From: Nipponacmea schrenckii
Lineage: Eukaryota; Mollusca; Gastropoda; Lottiidae
Direction of reading: 5' to 3'
Assembly: GCA_030562195.1 (NCBI GenBank)
Contig: CM060199.1
Location: 22,650,338-22,714,337, forward strand
DNA: 64,000 nt
Shown here: one piece after another, positions 46,684 through 56,040 of the stretch
Position numbering within the stretch: position 1 is the stretch's first letter
Layout: the number at the start of each line of letters is the position of its first letter
The notes under the pieces: model-generated
Told to the model about the DNA's origin: nothing
Seen by the model: the letters and a program-made list of their open reading frames with translations, nothing else
The model's database searches: none
Position numbers and translations under genes: made by a program

Positions 46684-49140
46684 ATGGTATTGTTTAATTA
46701 CCTCTTTCTTTAAGTGTTTGGGGATATATAATCTTGTTTGTGGTTCACCGTCGGGGTCAGAAATAAAGTATAATAGATCTTCCATTATAATGAACTTATT
46801 GTTTACACTCGACTGATTTTGATATTGAGATAATTTTTGTTTGATCACCTGAATGCTTTCGTCTTTTGTTTGCTCTAATTTCATGTCTATATTCGTTAAA
46901 CTATTATTAGTTTCAAGTTTGTCTGTTGTCTCTAATGAAAGTTCATCGTCACAGTCGTCATAGTCACCTGGATTAAACTTATTACTATTTAGTACATTTA
47001 TTTCGAAAGTGTTATTGCTTATTTCTGGTTCATTATCGTCCGAATCGTCCTTTTGTACTATGTCTGTCAAATCACTTGGTATGCGCGATAGCATGTCAGC
47101 TACTGTATTTGTCTCGCCCGGTATGTACTCAATTTTACAGTTATAACCTGATATATTCAGTGCCCAAAGTTGTAATTTTTTGTTTTGCATTGGTGATTCG
47201 AGAAGATATTTAAGTGGTTTGTGATCAGTTCTAATTACGAACTGTGCGTTGTGGAGATAATAGTCTAGTTTTTGGAGACTATAGGAAATAGCGTAAGCTT
47301 CTTTCTCACACACCGCCCACTTACATTGAGTCTTCCCTAATCTATGACTAAGAAAATAGATAGGCACTTCTATTCCGTCTACAACTTGCGTTAGACATGC
47401 TCCGATACAGGTGTCGCTTGCGTCTGTATAGAGTACATATGGCAGGTCAGCATTGGGGTATCCCAACATAGGTATCGTCGTCAAACTGTCCTTAAGATAG
47501 TCAAAGGCCTTTTGACATTCGTCAGTCCATTTGAATTTCGCGTACTTCTTAGTCAAATCTATCAATGGTTCCGCAATTTTCGACATATTAGGTATGATAC
47601 GTCGGTAGTATGACATGGCTCCTATAAACGATCTTACCTCTTTGACGGATGTCGGTGCAGACATTCCACGTATGGCAATTACTTTGTCGGGATCTGGCAT
47701 CAGACCTTTTGTGGTAATTTTGAATCCGAGGTATTTTGTTTCCTCTTTCATGAACGCGCACTTTTTGAGTTTTAGTCTGAGATTGTGTTCTCTCAGTCTG
47801 TTGAAAACAATGTCTAAATGTTCTAAATGTTCTTCTGGTGATTTTGAAAATATTAAGATGTCGTCAAGATAGGCGACTGCGAATTTGTCTAGTCCATCAA
47901 GTACTATGGACATTAGCTGTTGAAAAATTCCAGGACTATTTGATATACCGAATGGCATGACGTTAAATTCGTAAAGTCCTTTATGACATACAAAGGCTGT
48001 TTTTTCTTTATCTTCTTCCTTAACCTTAACTTGCCAGAATCCAGCTCTTAAATCAAGTGTTGTAAAATATTTAGCCGAATTAAGTAATGCTAATACATCG
48101 TCAATCAAGGGAAGTGGATAAGAATTAATTTTGATGATCTTATTCAATGCTCTGTAATCAACACAAAAGCGCTTGGATCCATCTTTCTTGTCCACTATTA
48201 CGACAGGGAAGCTGTAGGGGGAACTGGAACGTCTGATGATTCCAGCATCCAACATGTCATCTATTGCCTTTCCAACAGTATCCCTTTTGCTTAAAGGAGT
48301 CCTATATGGTCTAAGTTTTATGGGGTCATTCGAACCTACATCAATTGTCATTTTTACAGTGTCTGTCTGTAATTCTGTGTCGCTCGAGGCAAAAATATCT
48401 CTATGTCCGGTCAAGAATTTTAATAGTCTGTCTTTGTGTCGGGGGTCACAACCTAAGTCCTTAAACAAATCGTTATTGTTTTGATCATGTTCTCTAGTCT
48501 TTGTTGACTCTATTGAACAAATATGTTTGTCGTCTATTGTTTGGGTCATTCCTACTATACACCCTCTTTTTAATCTTATGGTCTTACTTGATTCGTTAAC
48601 AATGGCAATGGGTACTTCTGCATTGACCCCATTGTCATAGTTTACTGGAACAATTGAATACACAACCATTAACCCTGGTTGTTCTTTTATGAACCCTTTA
48701 TCATAGCTCTCAATAAGGAGCGTATCTCCTGTCGGGTTGTTGTCTTTAACCTTAGCCCTACCTACGTTATACGATTGAGGTTTCAATACTAGTTCGGTCG
48801 ATAGCCTCAACAGTGAACTAATATGAACATCCTCTTCGAGAGGTATATACGTCCCCTCATATCTTAAACTTTTTAAATCGTAATACAGCCTAATCTTCTT
48901 TTCTACTAGAAAATCTCTACCCAGGATTAGATTCCTATTCATGGATGATACTACGTAAAATTTGTGAGACACTTTCTTACCACCTAATTTAAAATCAAAT
49001 ATAGCACTGCCTTCCATATCAATTGGTTTATTATTTACTGAGAACAACGCTATTTTCTCTTTCTTTAGTTTGGGTTTGTATTTAAGATTTTTATACACTC
49101 GACTGTGCATCAATGTGACTTCTGCGCCAGTGTCAACCAA
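46684..49140 (-). pseudogene. pol: E1 Pol: protease, RT, RNase H and start of integrase
   Basis: About 820 codons open on the minus strand. Protease MVDTGAEVTLMHS and LILGRDFL, RT with FCVDYRALNK, MPFGISNSP and the catalytic YLDDILIFS, RNase H with YTDASDTCIG and RTDHKPLKYL ... NTVADMLSR, then a linker into the integrase zinc finger, cut at the Harbinger junction. A one-base shift near 49140 separates it from the short -1-frame lead-in after gag. All RT catalytic residues are intact. Confidence 0.9.
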
Positions 49141-49264
49141 GGTTCTAATTTAATGACACATGAGCTCGGGTTACCTGCTAAATTTATTTGAAAAGTTTGC
49201 ATGTTTTGTGAAAAAGAATTTTTATTATCACTCTTCTTGTCGGCTGAGAAACAAGAAGAGCTTT

Positions 49265-50101
49265 TTAGTTTCCCTGTCTGTCATTTCTATTTATTCGTTC
49301 TCTACAATTTCTACTTATGTGGCCCACTTTTCCACAATTCCAACATTTATAGTCTGGTCTTGCGTTTTCTACTGCATTTATTTTATAACGTGAACGGCAA
49401 TTTGAACTTATGTGTCCTAACTTTTTGCAGATATGACAGCGTTTTTGACGGAAGTGATCGACTTCCATGGGTTCCGAATAGCTTGACGAACTACTTTGTG
49501 AGGCATTGTTTCCTGTTCTTAATTGAAACCTTTTCCTTAAATTTTGTTCAGTCATTGCTGATGTGACGGCTTCTTGCAAGGTGTTCGGATTTTCTCGCAT
49601 GATTTTCAATTTGAGACAGTTGTCTTTTAACCCGTCCACGAAAAAACCTATCAGTTGTCTTTCGACTTCCGCGGTTGAAGGCCCAGTGTATGCTTCTGTT
49701 GCCAAAAGAAGCAGTCTCTCTCCGAAACATTGAACGTTTTCGTGAGGATTTTGTTTCACCTTCCGCAAAAGTGCCAAGGCATGTAACGGATCCATGACTT
49801 CACTAAATCTTATTGACAGTTCTTGTTTAAGGCTTAAATAGTCAGATTCCGGATTTGATTCTATATACCTTTGAATGAAATTAGAAACTATTCCTTTCGA
49901 GGTTTGAAACGCTATGAGTTTCATTTTATCCGTATCAACTTTAGCAAGGACTGCATATTTTTCTATCGACTTTATCCAGTCCCTAAATTTGGCTGGTTCA
50001 CCGTCGAAGGGAGTGATAATGTGAGATACTCCCTGTGCCGATATTGTGTCCGTTAGTGTGCTCAACTGATTTGATAAAGACTGAAAGAATTCTTCACCCA
50101 T
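49265..50101 (-). CDS. gag: E1 Gag
   Basis: 278 codons, ATG at 50101, intact. Capsid-like pattern (ITPFDGEPAKFRDWIKSIEKY; SIRFSEVMDPLHAL) and two CCHC knuckles, CHICKKLGHISSNC and CWNCGKVGHISRNC. E2 has one knuckle and E3 none, so the three elements are different lineages at gag. Ends directly after a GGGAAAC heptamer. Confidence 0.9.
   Translation of the reverse strand: MGEEFFQSLSNQLSTLTDTISAQGVSHIITPFDGEPAKFRDWIKSIEKYAVLAKVDTDKMKLIAFQTSKGIVSNFIQRYIESNPESDYLSLKQELSIRFSEVMDPLHALALLRKVKQNPHENVQCFGERLLLLATEAYTGPSTAEVERQLIGFFVDGLKDNCLKLKIMRENPNTLQEAVTSAMTEQNLRKRFQLRTGNNASQSSSSSYSEPMEVDHFRQKRCHICKKLGHISSNCRSRYKINAVENARPDYKCWNCGKVGHISRNCRERINRNDRQGN
49268..49274 (-). promoter_or_regulatory. -1 frameshift heptamer at E1 gag end
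   Basis: Minus strand G GGA AAC in the gag frame, immediately before the TAA stop (49267-49265). The -1 frame then stays open towards the protease. Confidence 0.75.
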
Positions 50102-50206
50102 TTTAATGCTCTGATAAGTAAAGGCTACTCACCGGTTTGGAATCCTTCCTGATTTGTGTTGTTTGTGGTAGAGATCCTGTTTCTTTTCTGTATTCCCGTT
50201 CGGAAT

Positions 50207-50224
50207 CCTGGTCTTGAGGCACCA
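50207..50224 (-). other. Putative primer-binding site of E1
   Basis: Minus strand TGGTGCCTCAAGACCAGG, starting about ten bases after the putative LTR end. TGG at the start fits a tRNA CCA end; I cannot name the tRNA. Confidence 0.4.
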
Positions 50225-50234
50225 ATTCGGCAAG

Positions 50235-50812
50235 TGTAGGACTTCGTCACGTTGTGTTGTTCTTTTATAATAACTTCAAGTACTTGCGATGGTTAAAGAT
50301 GATTTATTAAGTTAACGTATAGGTAGGCTGCGGTTGGCGTTATCAGGCGTCTGAGCAGTTCGGTATCCTCGAAACTAACTGGTGAGAGAAGTATTTTTCC
50401 CGCCTGATAAAGCCAAGTCACACAATACAATACAATACAAAAATAATTAAGAAAATAGAAGAATAAAAGAATATAGATATAGATAATATCCGAAATAAAA
50501 GAATATAATAGAAATATTAATAATGTTTACTTCTTTCACGGACCCCTATAACTGTTAATTGACTATTACCTCATGTAAAATAACCCAATCCCTTTCAAGT
50601 GGGCTGGTCAAGAGTGGTCATTTGGGGACACAATACATGTTTTTAGGTGAACCTCAGGTCGGCGGTCGGCCACCTTACACCTGTACAAATATCGGCTAGT
50701 CACAAAGGTATTTCAGCTCGAATACAATGATAGCCAATTAACATTGTTATTACCGATGTAAACAACGGTCCGTAAGAGAGTAAAGTAAAGAAAGTAAAGA
50801 GTTTGTTTCACA
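50235..50812 (-). repeat. Putative E1 5' LTR
   Basis: Minus strand from TGTGAAAC (50812) to CCTACA (50235), upstream of the primer site and gag, with an AATAAA within. No second copy is in the window, so the limits are inferred from TG...CA ends only. Confidence 0.4.
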
Positions 50813-51201
50813 CTAAATTAATTTAAGATAAGAAAATGGCTATTTTCAAAGCCATACTCTGAGATATCTAAATAATTATGAGACCGTCTGGCTAATATTA
50901 CTTCACCATCACCTTCTTGGAGAACTTTCAAATTATGCTGATGGTCACCCTGACCCCTAAGTAAATCCCATTTGGCTTTCACAAATTTATGTTTTGGACC
51001 ATGAATTTTTATCATTGAATTAATGTCTTTAATTTCACCTTCAGTCTTATGTTTTCTTAAGTGTTTGGATATATTTGTTTTTATCAATCCGCAAAATTTG
51101 CAGGAATGAGCCTGGTTCCAGACATTTCGACCAGACTTGCTTGCGATGAGTTTCCTATGAAAAATTTTTCTGTTATTGATATCACGTTTTTTTTTTTTAA
51201 T

Positions 51202-51865
51202 GGTCACTTCTTTTCCTAATCTCATCCTTTTTCGATCATCATCATCATTTTCATCTTGTTGTTTCTCAACATTATCATAATCATCTTCTTCACTTATAAG
51301 TTTATCTTCTTTATCATCATCATCAGAACAATCATCACTATCTTCATTATCTTGTTGGTTTTTTTTAACGGTCACTTCTTTTCTTAATCTCATCCTTTTT
51401 CGATCATCATCATCATTATCATCTTGTTGTTTCTCAACATTATCATAATCATCTTCTTCACTTATAAGTTTATCTTCTTTATCATCATCATCAGAACAAT
51501 CATCACTATCTTCATTATCTTGTTGACTTTTTTTAACGGTCTCTTCTTTTCTTAATCTCATCCTTTTTCGATCATCATCATCATTATCATCTTGTTGTTT
51601 CTCAACATTATCATAATCATCTTCTTCACTTATAAGTTTATCTTCTTTATCATCATCATCAGAACAATCACCACTATCTTCATTATCTTGTTGGTTTTTT
51701 TTAACGGTCTCTTCTTTTCTTAATCTCATCCTTTTTCGATCATCATCATCATTATCATCTTGTTGTTTCTCAACATTATCATAATCATCTTCTTCACTTA
51801 TAAGTTTATCTTCTTTATCATCATCATCAGAACAATCATCACTATCTTCATTATCTTGTTCATTT
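51202..51865. repeat. 162-bp coding tandem repeat, ~4 copies
   Basis: Encodes, on the minus strand, 54-residue units containing RMRLRKE and DDCSDDDDKEDKLISEED. The units are very similar, so expansion is recent. Confidence 0.85.
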
Positions 51866-51879
51866 ATTTGTTCAGATCC

Positions 51880-52875
51880 ATTATCATAATCACTATCTTC
51901 ATTATCTTGTTTATTTCTCGGTTCATGTCCTTTATCATCATATTTTCATTATTTTGTTGATTCACATCTGTATGTTCTGTATCATCAGTTATACCATTAT
52001 AATCATCACCATTATCTTGTTGATTTCTCGGTTCATGTCCTTTATCATCATATTTTTCATTATTTTGTTGATTCACATCTGTATGTTCGGTATCATCAGT
52101 TATATCATTATAATCATCACCATTATCTTCATTATCTTGTTGATTTGTATATTCATGTTCTTTATCATCATATTTTTCATTATTTTGTTGATTCGCATCT
52201 GTATGTTCTGTATCATCAGTTATACCATTATATTCATCACCATTATCTTCATTATCTTGTTGATTTCACGGTTCATGTCCTTTATCATCATATTTTTCAT
52301 TATTTTGTTGATTCGCATCTGTATGTTCTGTATCATCAGTTATACCATTATAATCATCACCATCATCTTCATTATCTTGTTGATTTCTCGGTTCATGTCC
52401 TTTATCATCATATTTTTCATTATTTTGTTGATTCGCATCTGTATGTTCTGTATCATCAATAATATCATTATAATCATCACCATTATCTTCATTATCTTGT
52501 TGATTTCTAGGTTCATGTCCTTTATCATCATATTTTTCATTATTTTGTTGATTCACATCTGTATGTTCTGTATCATCAGTTATACCATTATAATCATCAC
52601 CATTATCTTCATTATCTTGTTGATTTCTCGGTTCATGTCCTTTATCATCATATTTTTCATTATTTTGTTGATTCACATTATGTATGTTCGGTATCATCAG
52701 TTATATCATTATAATCATCACTATTATCTTCATTATCTTGTTGATTTGTATATTCATGTTCTTTATCATCATATTTTTCATTATTTTGTTGATTCACATC
52801 TGTATGTTCTGTATCATCAGTTATATCATTATAATCATCACCATTATTTTCATTATCTTGTTGATTTGTATATTC
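51880..52875. repeat. 120-bp coding tandem repeat, ~8 copies
   Basis: Minus-strand 40-residue unit containing DDTEHTDVNQQNNEKYDD. The word 'attcacatctgtatgtt' (or attcgcatct) recurs every 120 bases from about 52070 to 52790. The plus-strand Ile-rich ORF over this region is a mirror image of the repeat. Confidence 0.9.
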
Positions 52876-53119
52876 ATGTTCTTTATCATAATCAAGAACT
52901 TCATCATTATCTTTATCTGTCTTGACACTATATTTAGGAAACTTTGTTTTTTTCTTTTTTCTTTTGATTTTTTTACTTTTAAGTTTTGGTGGTTGTCTGT
53001 CTTTAACCTTATCAAGGTGCTGATCAAAAGTCTTTGCCTTTTTTGGTTCACTAGCACAACCTTCAATTTCTTTGTTCATCCAATCAATATCGGCATAAAA
53101 TGATTCAATAGTTTGTTAA

Positions 53120-53294
53120 TGTAACGATTTAGACTATGGCGCTCATATAAACGGACGCCTGTGTCTTCGTCCATCAACTTTAAACTGTGGTCATCATAGA
53201 TAAATCTGGGGTGACACTCACGAACACCCACACCATAACATATCTGCTCATATTTAAACCAAGAAGGAGATGTTTGTTCAAAGGATTCCATCAC
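53120..53294 (-). CDS. Antisense ORF in E3 5' LTR
   Basis: ATG at 53294 opens about 58 codons of ordinary-looking protein (MMESFEQTSPSWFKYEQ; RFIYDDHSLKLMDEDTG) up to the LTR edge, then runs a few codons into the flank. The same ORF is at 62271-62445. Composition is not low-complexity. It may be a sequestered host exon or chance. No family is recognised. Confidence 0.35.
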
Positions 53295-53356
53295 AATTTA
53301 ATGTTGTATTCTTGAAAAACACACATACCGCCATTTTGGTCGCTATGTTTACATAA

Positions 53357-53615
53357 TGACGTCATAACGAAAGCGGAAGTTCAGTTTCGACACCATTCTG
53401 TTTTCTTTTTAATTGTTTCCTTTTTACAAAACTTTAATTCAACAAGTAATAAGCAAAAACCCATAATAAATCACTTATCCATTGGAATTTCAATAAAACA
53501 AAAGCGTAACATTAATGTATAGTCCTGTTAAAAATCATCAAATCTTAGCCGTTGAACTAAGAACAACAACTCGAACGCGCATCGCTTCCGTGACGTCCGC
53601 GATGACCTTATAAAT
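53357..53615 (+). promoter_or_regulatory. E3 LTR promoter elements
   Basis: A CRE-type TGACGTCA at 53357-53364, a further TGACGTC near 53591 and a TATA box TATAAAT at 53609-53615. Transcription would then start near 53640, just ahead of the ATG at 53657. The same sites are in the 3' LTR. Confidence 0.6.
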
Positions 53616-53656
53616 GAAGGGCGCGTAATCCAAACAGGGGGATCATTCAGACTAAA

Positions 53657-53692
53657 ATGAGTTTCTCCAAGCAGATGGACACCTCTGACAAA
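53657..53692 (+). CDS. LTR-encoded 12-codon start exon with splice donor
   Basis: ATG followed by 11 codons (MSFSKQMDTSDK) and a near-consensus donor AAA|GTAAGT at 53693. The exon is 36 bases, phase 0. The acceptor at 61112 opens the extra gene in the same phase, whose frame lacks an early ATG of its own. This suggests that the extra gene is translated from a spliced mRNA starting in the LTR. Unspliced RNA would read this ATG as a short upstream ORF before gag. Confidence 0.65.
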
Positions 53693-53694
53693 GT

Positions 53695-53885
53695 AAGTAC
53701 AATTATCTCCAATACAAAATTGGAGAATTAATCAAAGTCGGGAAAATACAAAACTGGAGAAAGTTTTATACTATTCAGTAAATTCTTAAAAAGGAAAATA
53801 AAGGAACTCCTTATACAGTTGGAGAAAATCTCCAATACTAAAGTTGGAGAAATAAGCCCCAAGATTTAAACTGGAGAAATAATAA
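53695..53885 (+). promoter_or_regulatory. Cluster of TTGGAGA / TCTCCAA hairpins in LTR leader
   Basis: Pairs such as TCTCCAAtacaaaaTTGGAGA and TTGGAGAaaaTCTCCAA repeat four to five times after the donor, conserved in both LTRs. In RNA they would form short stem-loops within the gag mRNA leader. Confidence 0.6.
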
Positions 53886-54260
53886 TATTGTCCAAGATCT
53901 AATAAATAGAAATAATTTAAATCTATGATTAAAAACCAACAAATGGTTGGATAAATGTTCTAAATATTATAATAATAATTAACTGGTATCTCCAGAATTA
54001 AGATAGATAAACATAGAGTCTAAGAAGTTCTCCAAGGTTGAATTTATTTTGTCTTATAAACTTAATACAGAGAAGCCAAGAAGATATCCATTAGTATTTA
54101 TTTATTGTAGTGTGTTAAATAAAAGTATTGTTATTTATTTGTGTGTTTTGATATCTCTTCAACTTCGTAGCATTGTATGTTTGATGTCGGGCGGGTCCTT
54201 ATTTTTATATTTTGATAGCAAATTCCCTTCATCCTGACAGATTTTTGGGGTTTGTTACAT

Positions 54261-54278
54261 TGGTGTCAGAAGTGGGAT
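54261..54278 (+). other. E3 primer-binding site, tRNA-Leu type
   Basis: TGGTGTCAGAAGTGGGAT, one base after the LTR, the complement of a tRNA-Leu 3' end as used by several Ty3/gypsy lineages. Confidence 0.8.
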
Positions 54279-54400
54279 TTCCAACATTCTTACCTTTGCT
54301 ACATTGAAGAGAATCATAATCACAAGTATACAATAAATTAAAATAAAATATAATTAATAATAAATAAAATAATACAATTTAAAATAGCAAATCTAGCAAT

Positions 54401-55684
54401 ATGGCTAGCTATGATCCAGATATATCTTTTAAAGATCCTTCTCTTGTAATAAATGAAGAACCAAATAACAATGATAACAGTTCACTCTATTCAAGAGATG
54501 AATTACTTTTGAATAAGATAACTGAGAAATTAAATATGTTTAAATATGATTTTGATACAAAATTAAACAATGAAATAACAAAATTGCATAAAATAATAAA
54601 TACAACTTCAAATGCTGGGAACTCTAAAAATACTGATTCTTCTTTAAGCCTAGATGATAATGATAACATTTCAAATCCTGCAATAAATCAAAACGAAAAT
54701 TACCCTTACTCACAATTACATAGTAGACGTCATAAAGTTACAATAAAACCTCAGCCATACAATGGAGAGGAAGATTTTGATGAATACATTACTCAATTTA
54801 ATATCATTGCCAATTTAAATAATTGGACCAATAATGAAAAAGCATCCTATCTAGCAAGCTCCTTAACTGGGAATGCAAGAACAATTTTGTTGGAAATGAG
54901 CCAAATGGACAGACAAAATTTTGACAACTTAGTGAAAAGTTTAAATTTTAGATTTGGCTCGATTGAAAGGTCTGAAATGTTCCGAGCTAAGTTGCAAAGT
55001 AAAGTCAAAGGGAAATCTGAGTCACTTTCAGATCTTGCAATGTCTATCAGAAAACTTACCAGACAAGCATATCCAACAGCCAGCACTTCTTTGACAAATA
55101 TATTAGCATTGGATCATTTTATTGATGCCATTCCTGATTCTGAAATAAGATTGAGAATTAGGGAATTAAGACCACAAACAATTAATGAGGCAGAAATATT
55201 AGCCGTGAGGTTAGAAGCTCACAGACTTGCAGATAGGCAAAGAGGACGACATGTCCACACCATAGAATGTAATGAAACAAAATTAGAAGTAAATACTGCA
55301 GTTTCAGAATCTACTAAGAATAATCAAATAGATATAAAGAATTTAAATACTTCCATAAATTCCTTAGAGAAAACAACTAGTCAGTTAATACACACCTTAA
55401 AGGGGGATTATCATTCTAGAAATGAACACCCAAGATCGAATTGGAACTGGAATCCAAGCAAAGCTGGAAATAGAAATAATAGTAATTATTCAAAAAGATA
55501 TAACCATGATAATAATCACCCAAATCAATATGGCACATTTGGAAGACATTATAATGGAAATAATAATAAAGTAGAATATCAAGGTGATAGACATCATAAT
55601 TCCAGTTCTCAGAGGCATTTGCATTTAACTCCTCATAATTTTGTAAATACTGATGAAAATACTAATAGTTCGGGAAACATGTAA
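54401..55684 (+). CDS. gag: E3 Gag
   Basis: 427 codons, intact, ATG at 54401. Residues ~105-235 show the Retrotrans_gag pattern (KPQPYNGEEDFDEYITQFN; SLTGNARTILLEM; LNFRFGSIERSE). The C-terminal third is Asn/His/Arg-rich and basic, with no CCHC knuckle, so RNA binding is presumably by the basic tail. Ends six bases after a GGGAAAC heptamer. Confidence 0.88.
   Translation: MASYDPDISFKDPSLVINEEPNNNDNSSLYSRDELLLNKITEKLNMFKYDFDTKLNNEITKLHKIINTTSNAGNSKNTDSSLSLDDNDNISNPAINQNENYPYSQLHSRRHKVTIKPQPYNGEEDFDEYITQFNIIANLNNWTNNEKASYLASSLTGNARTILLEMSQMDRQNFDNLVKSLNFRFGSIERSEMFRAKLQSKVKGKSESLSDLAMSIRKLTRQAYPTASTSLTNILALDHFIDAIPDSEIRLRIRELRPQTINEAEILAVRLEAHRLADRQRGRHVHTIECNETKLEVNTAVSESTKNNQIDIKNLNTSINSLEKTTSQLIHTLKGDYHSRNEHPRSNWNWNPSKAGNRNNSNYSKRYNHDNNHPNQYGTFGRHYNGNNNKVEYQGDRHHNSSSQRHLHLTPHNFVNTDENTNSSGNM
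55672..55678 (+). promoter_or_regulatory. -1 frameshift heptamer at E3 gag end
   Basis: G GGA AAC in the gag frame, followed by ATG TAA. The -1 frame is open from here into the protease. Confidence 0.78.
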
Positions 55685-56040
55685 TTGCTGATTTCGAGGG
55701 TCAGAATTCAGCAAAATCCATAGCCAGACCCAAAATCATAGCAATTAGCAAAATAAGTAGTAATAATCGAGGTTTATTTACAAATGGAAAAATTAATGAG
55801 ACAAATGTTGAATTTTTATTGGACACTGGTGCTTCAGTATCTATAATAAGTGTGCCATTGTTTAAATCCTTACAAGAGGATAACAAAGTCCAAAAAGAAA
55901 CCATTGATAACTTACATTTAGTAACTGCAACTGGTGAGAAGCGTCCTTTTATCGGAAGTTGTACTGTTAATATATCATTAGGATCATTCAATTTTAAACA
56001 CCAGTTCTTAATAGCTGAAATAACTCAAAGAGTAATATTA
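55679..56040 (+). pseudogene. pol: E3 protease, N-terminal part
   Basis: The -1 frame after gag. Active site FLLDTGASVSII near 55810, then the fold's second half up to RVIL, where the insertion at 56041 cuts it. The frame resumes at 57640 in the same phase once the inserted element and one TTA are discounted. Confidence 0.82.

Larger units (their letters stand above)
28383..50812 (-). mobile_element. E1: old env-bearing Ty3/gypsy element, interrupted twice
   Basis: On the minus strand the order is putative 5' LTR (50812-50235), gag, protease-RT-RNase H, integrase, env, and a purine tract (about 28395-28385). It is broken by a PIF/Harbinger transposon (41872-46683) within the integrase zinc-finger region, by element E2 (30084-39257) within env, and by a 500-N gap. 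Several frameshifts are present (near 49140, 39915 and 29840). Removing the two insertions leaves about 8.4 kb including the gap, a normal size for an env-bearing element. No matching 3' LTR is found. Confidence 0.8.
50818..53119 (-). pseudogene. Acidic repeat protein with C-terminal zinc finger, broken and truncated
   Basis: Minus-strand coding sequence running from the E3 LTR boundary (the first ATG inside it is at 53079) to a stop at 50818. Order: basic lead (KLKSKKIKRKKKKTK), about eight 40-residue Asn/Asp/Gln-rich repeats, four 54-residue Asp/Glu-rich repeats, then a C2H2-like finger (CKFCGLIKTNISKHLRKH) with a WDLLRGQGDHQHN block that recurs in uncharacterised marine-invertebrate proteins. 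Breaks: a one-base insertion near 52680, a CGA-to-TGA stop at about 52266, and a one-base loss in a T run near 51948. It begins at E3 and ends six bases from E1, so both retroelements appear to have cut it. Confidence 0.6.
53120..54259 (+). repeat. E3 5' LTR
   Basis: 1140 bases, TGTAACGATT...TTTGTTACA. U3 holds a palindromic CRE TGACGTCA (53357-53364) and a TATA box; the transcribed part holds the 12-codon start exon with donor, a run of small hairpins and AATAAA at 54118-54123. U3 also carries an antisense 60-codon ORF. Confidence 0.93.

Noticed and set aside
51954..52925. Long plus-strand ORF rich in Ile, Met and Phe that looks like a membrane protein
   Set aside because: It is the mirror of the 120-bp coding repeats of the minus-strand acidic gene; the hydrophobicity follows from complementing Asn/Asp codons.
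54049..54237. ORF in the E3 LTR U5 (and its twin at 63196-63384)
   Set aside because: Lies across the poly-A signal and leader, lacks family character, and is duplicated only because it is in the LTR.
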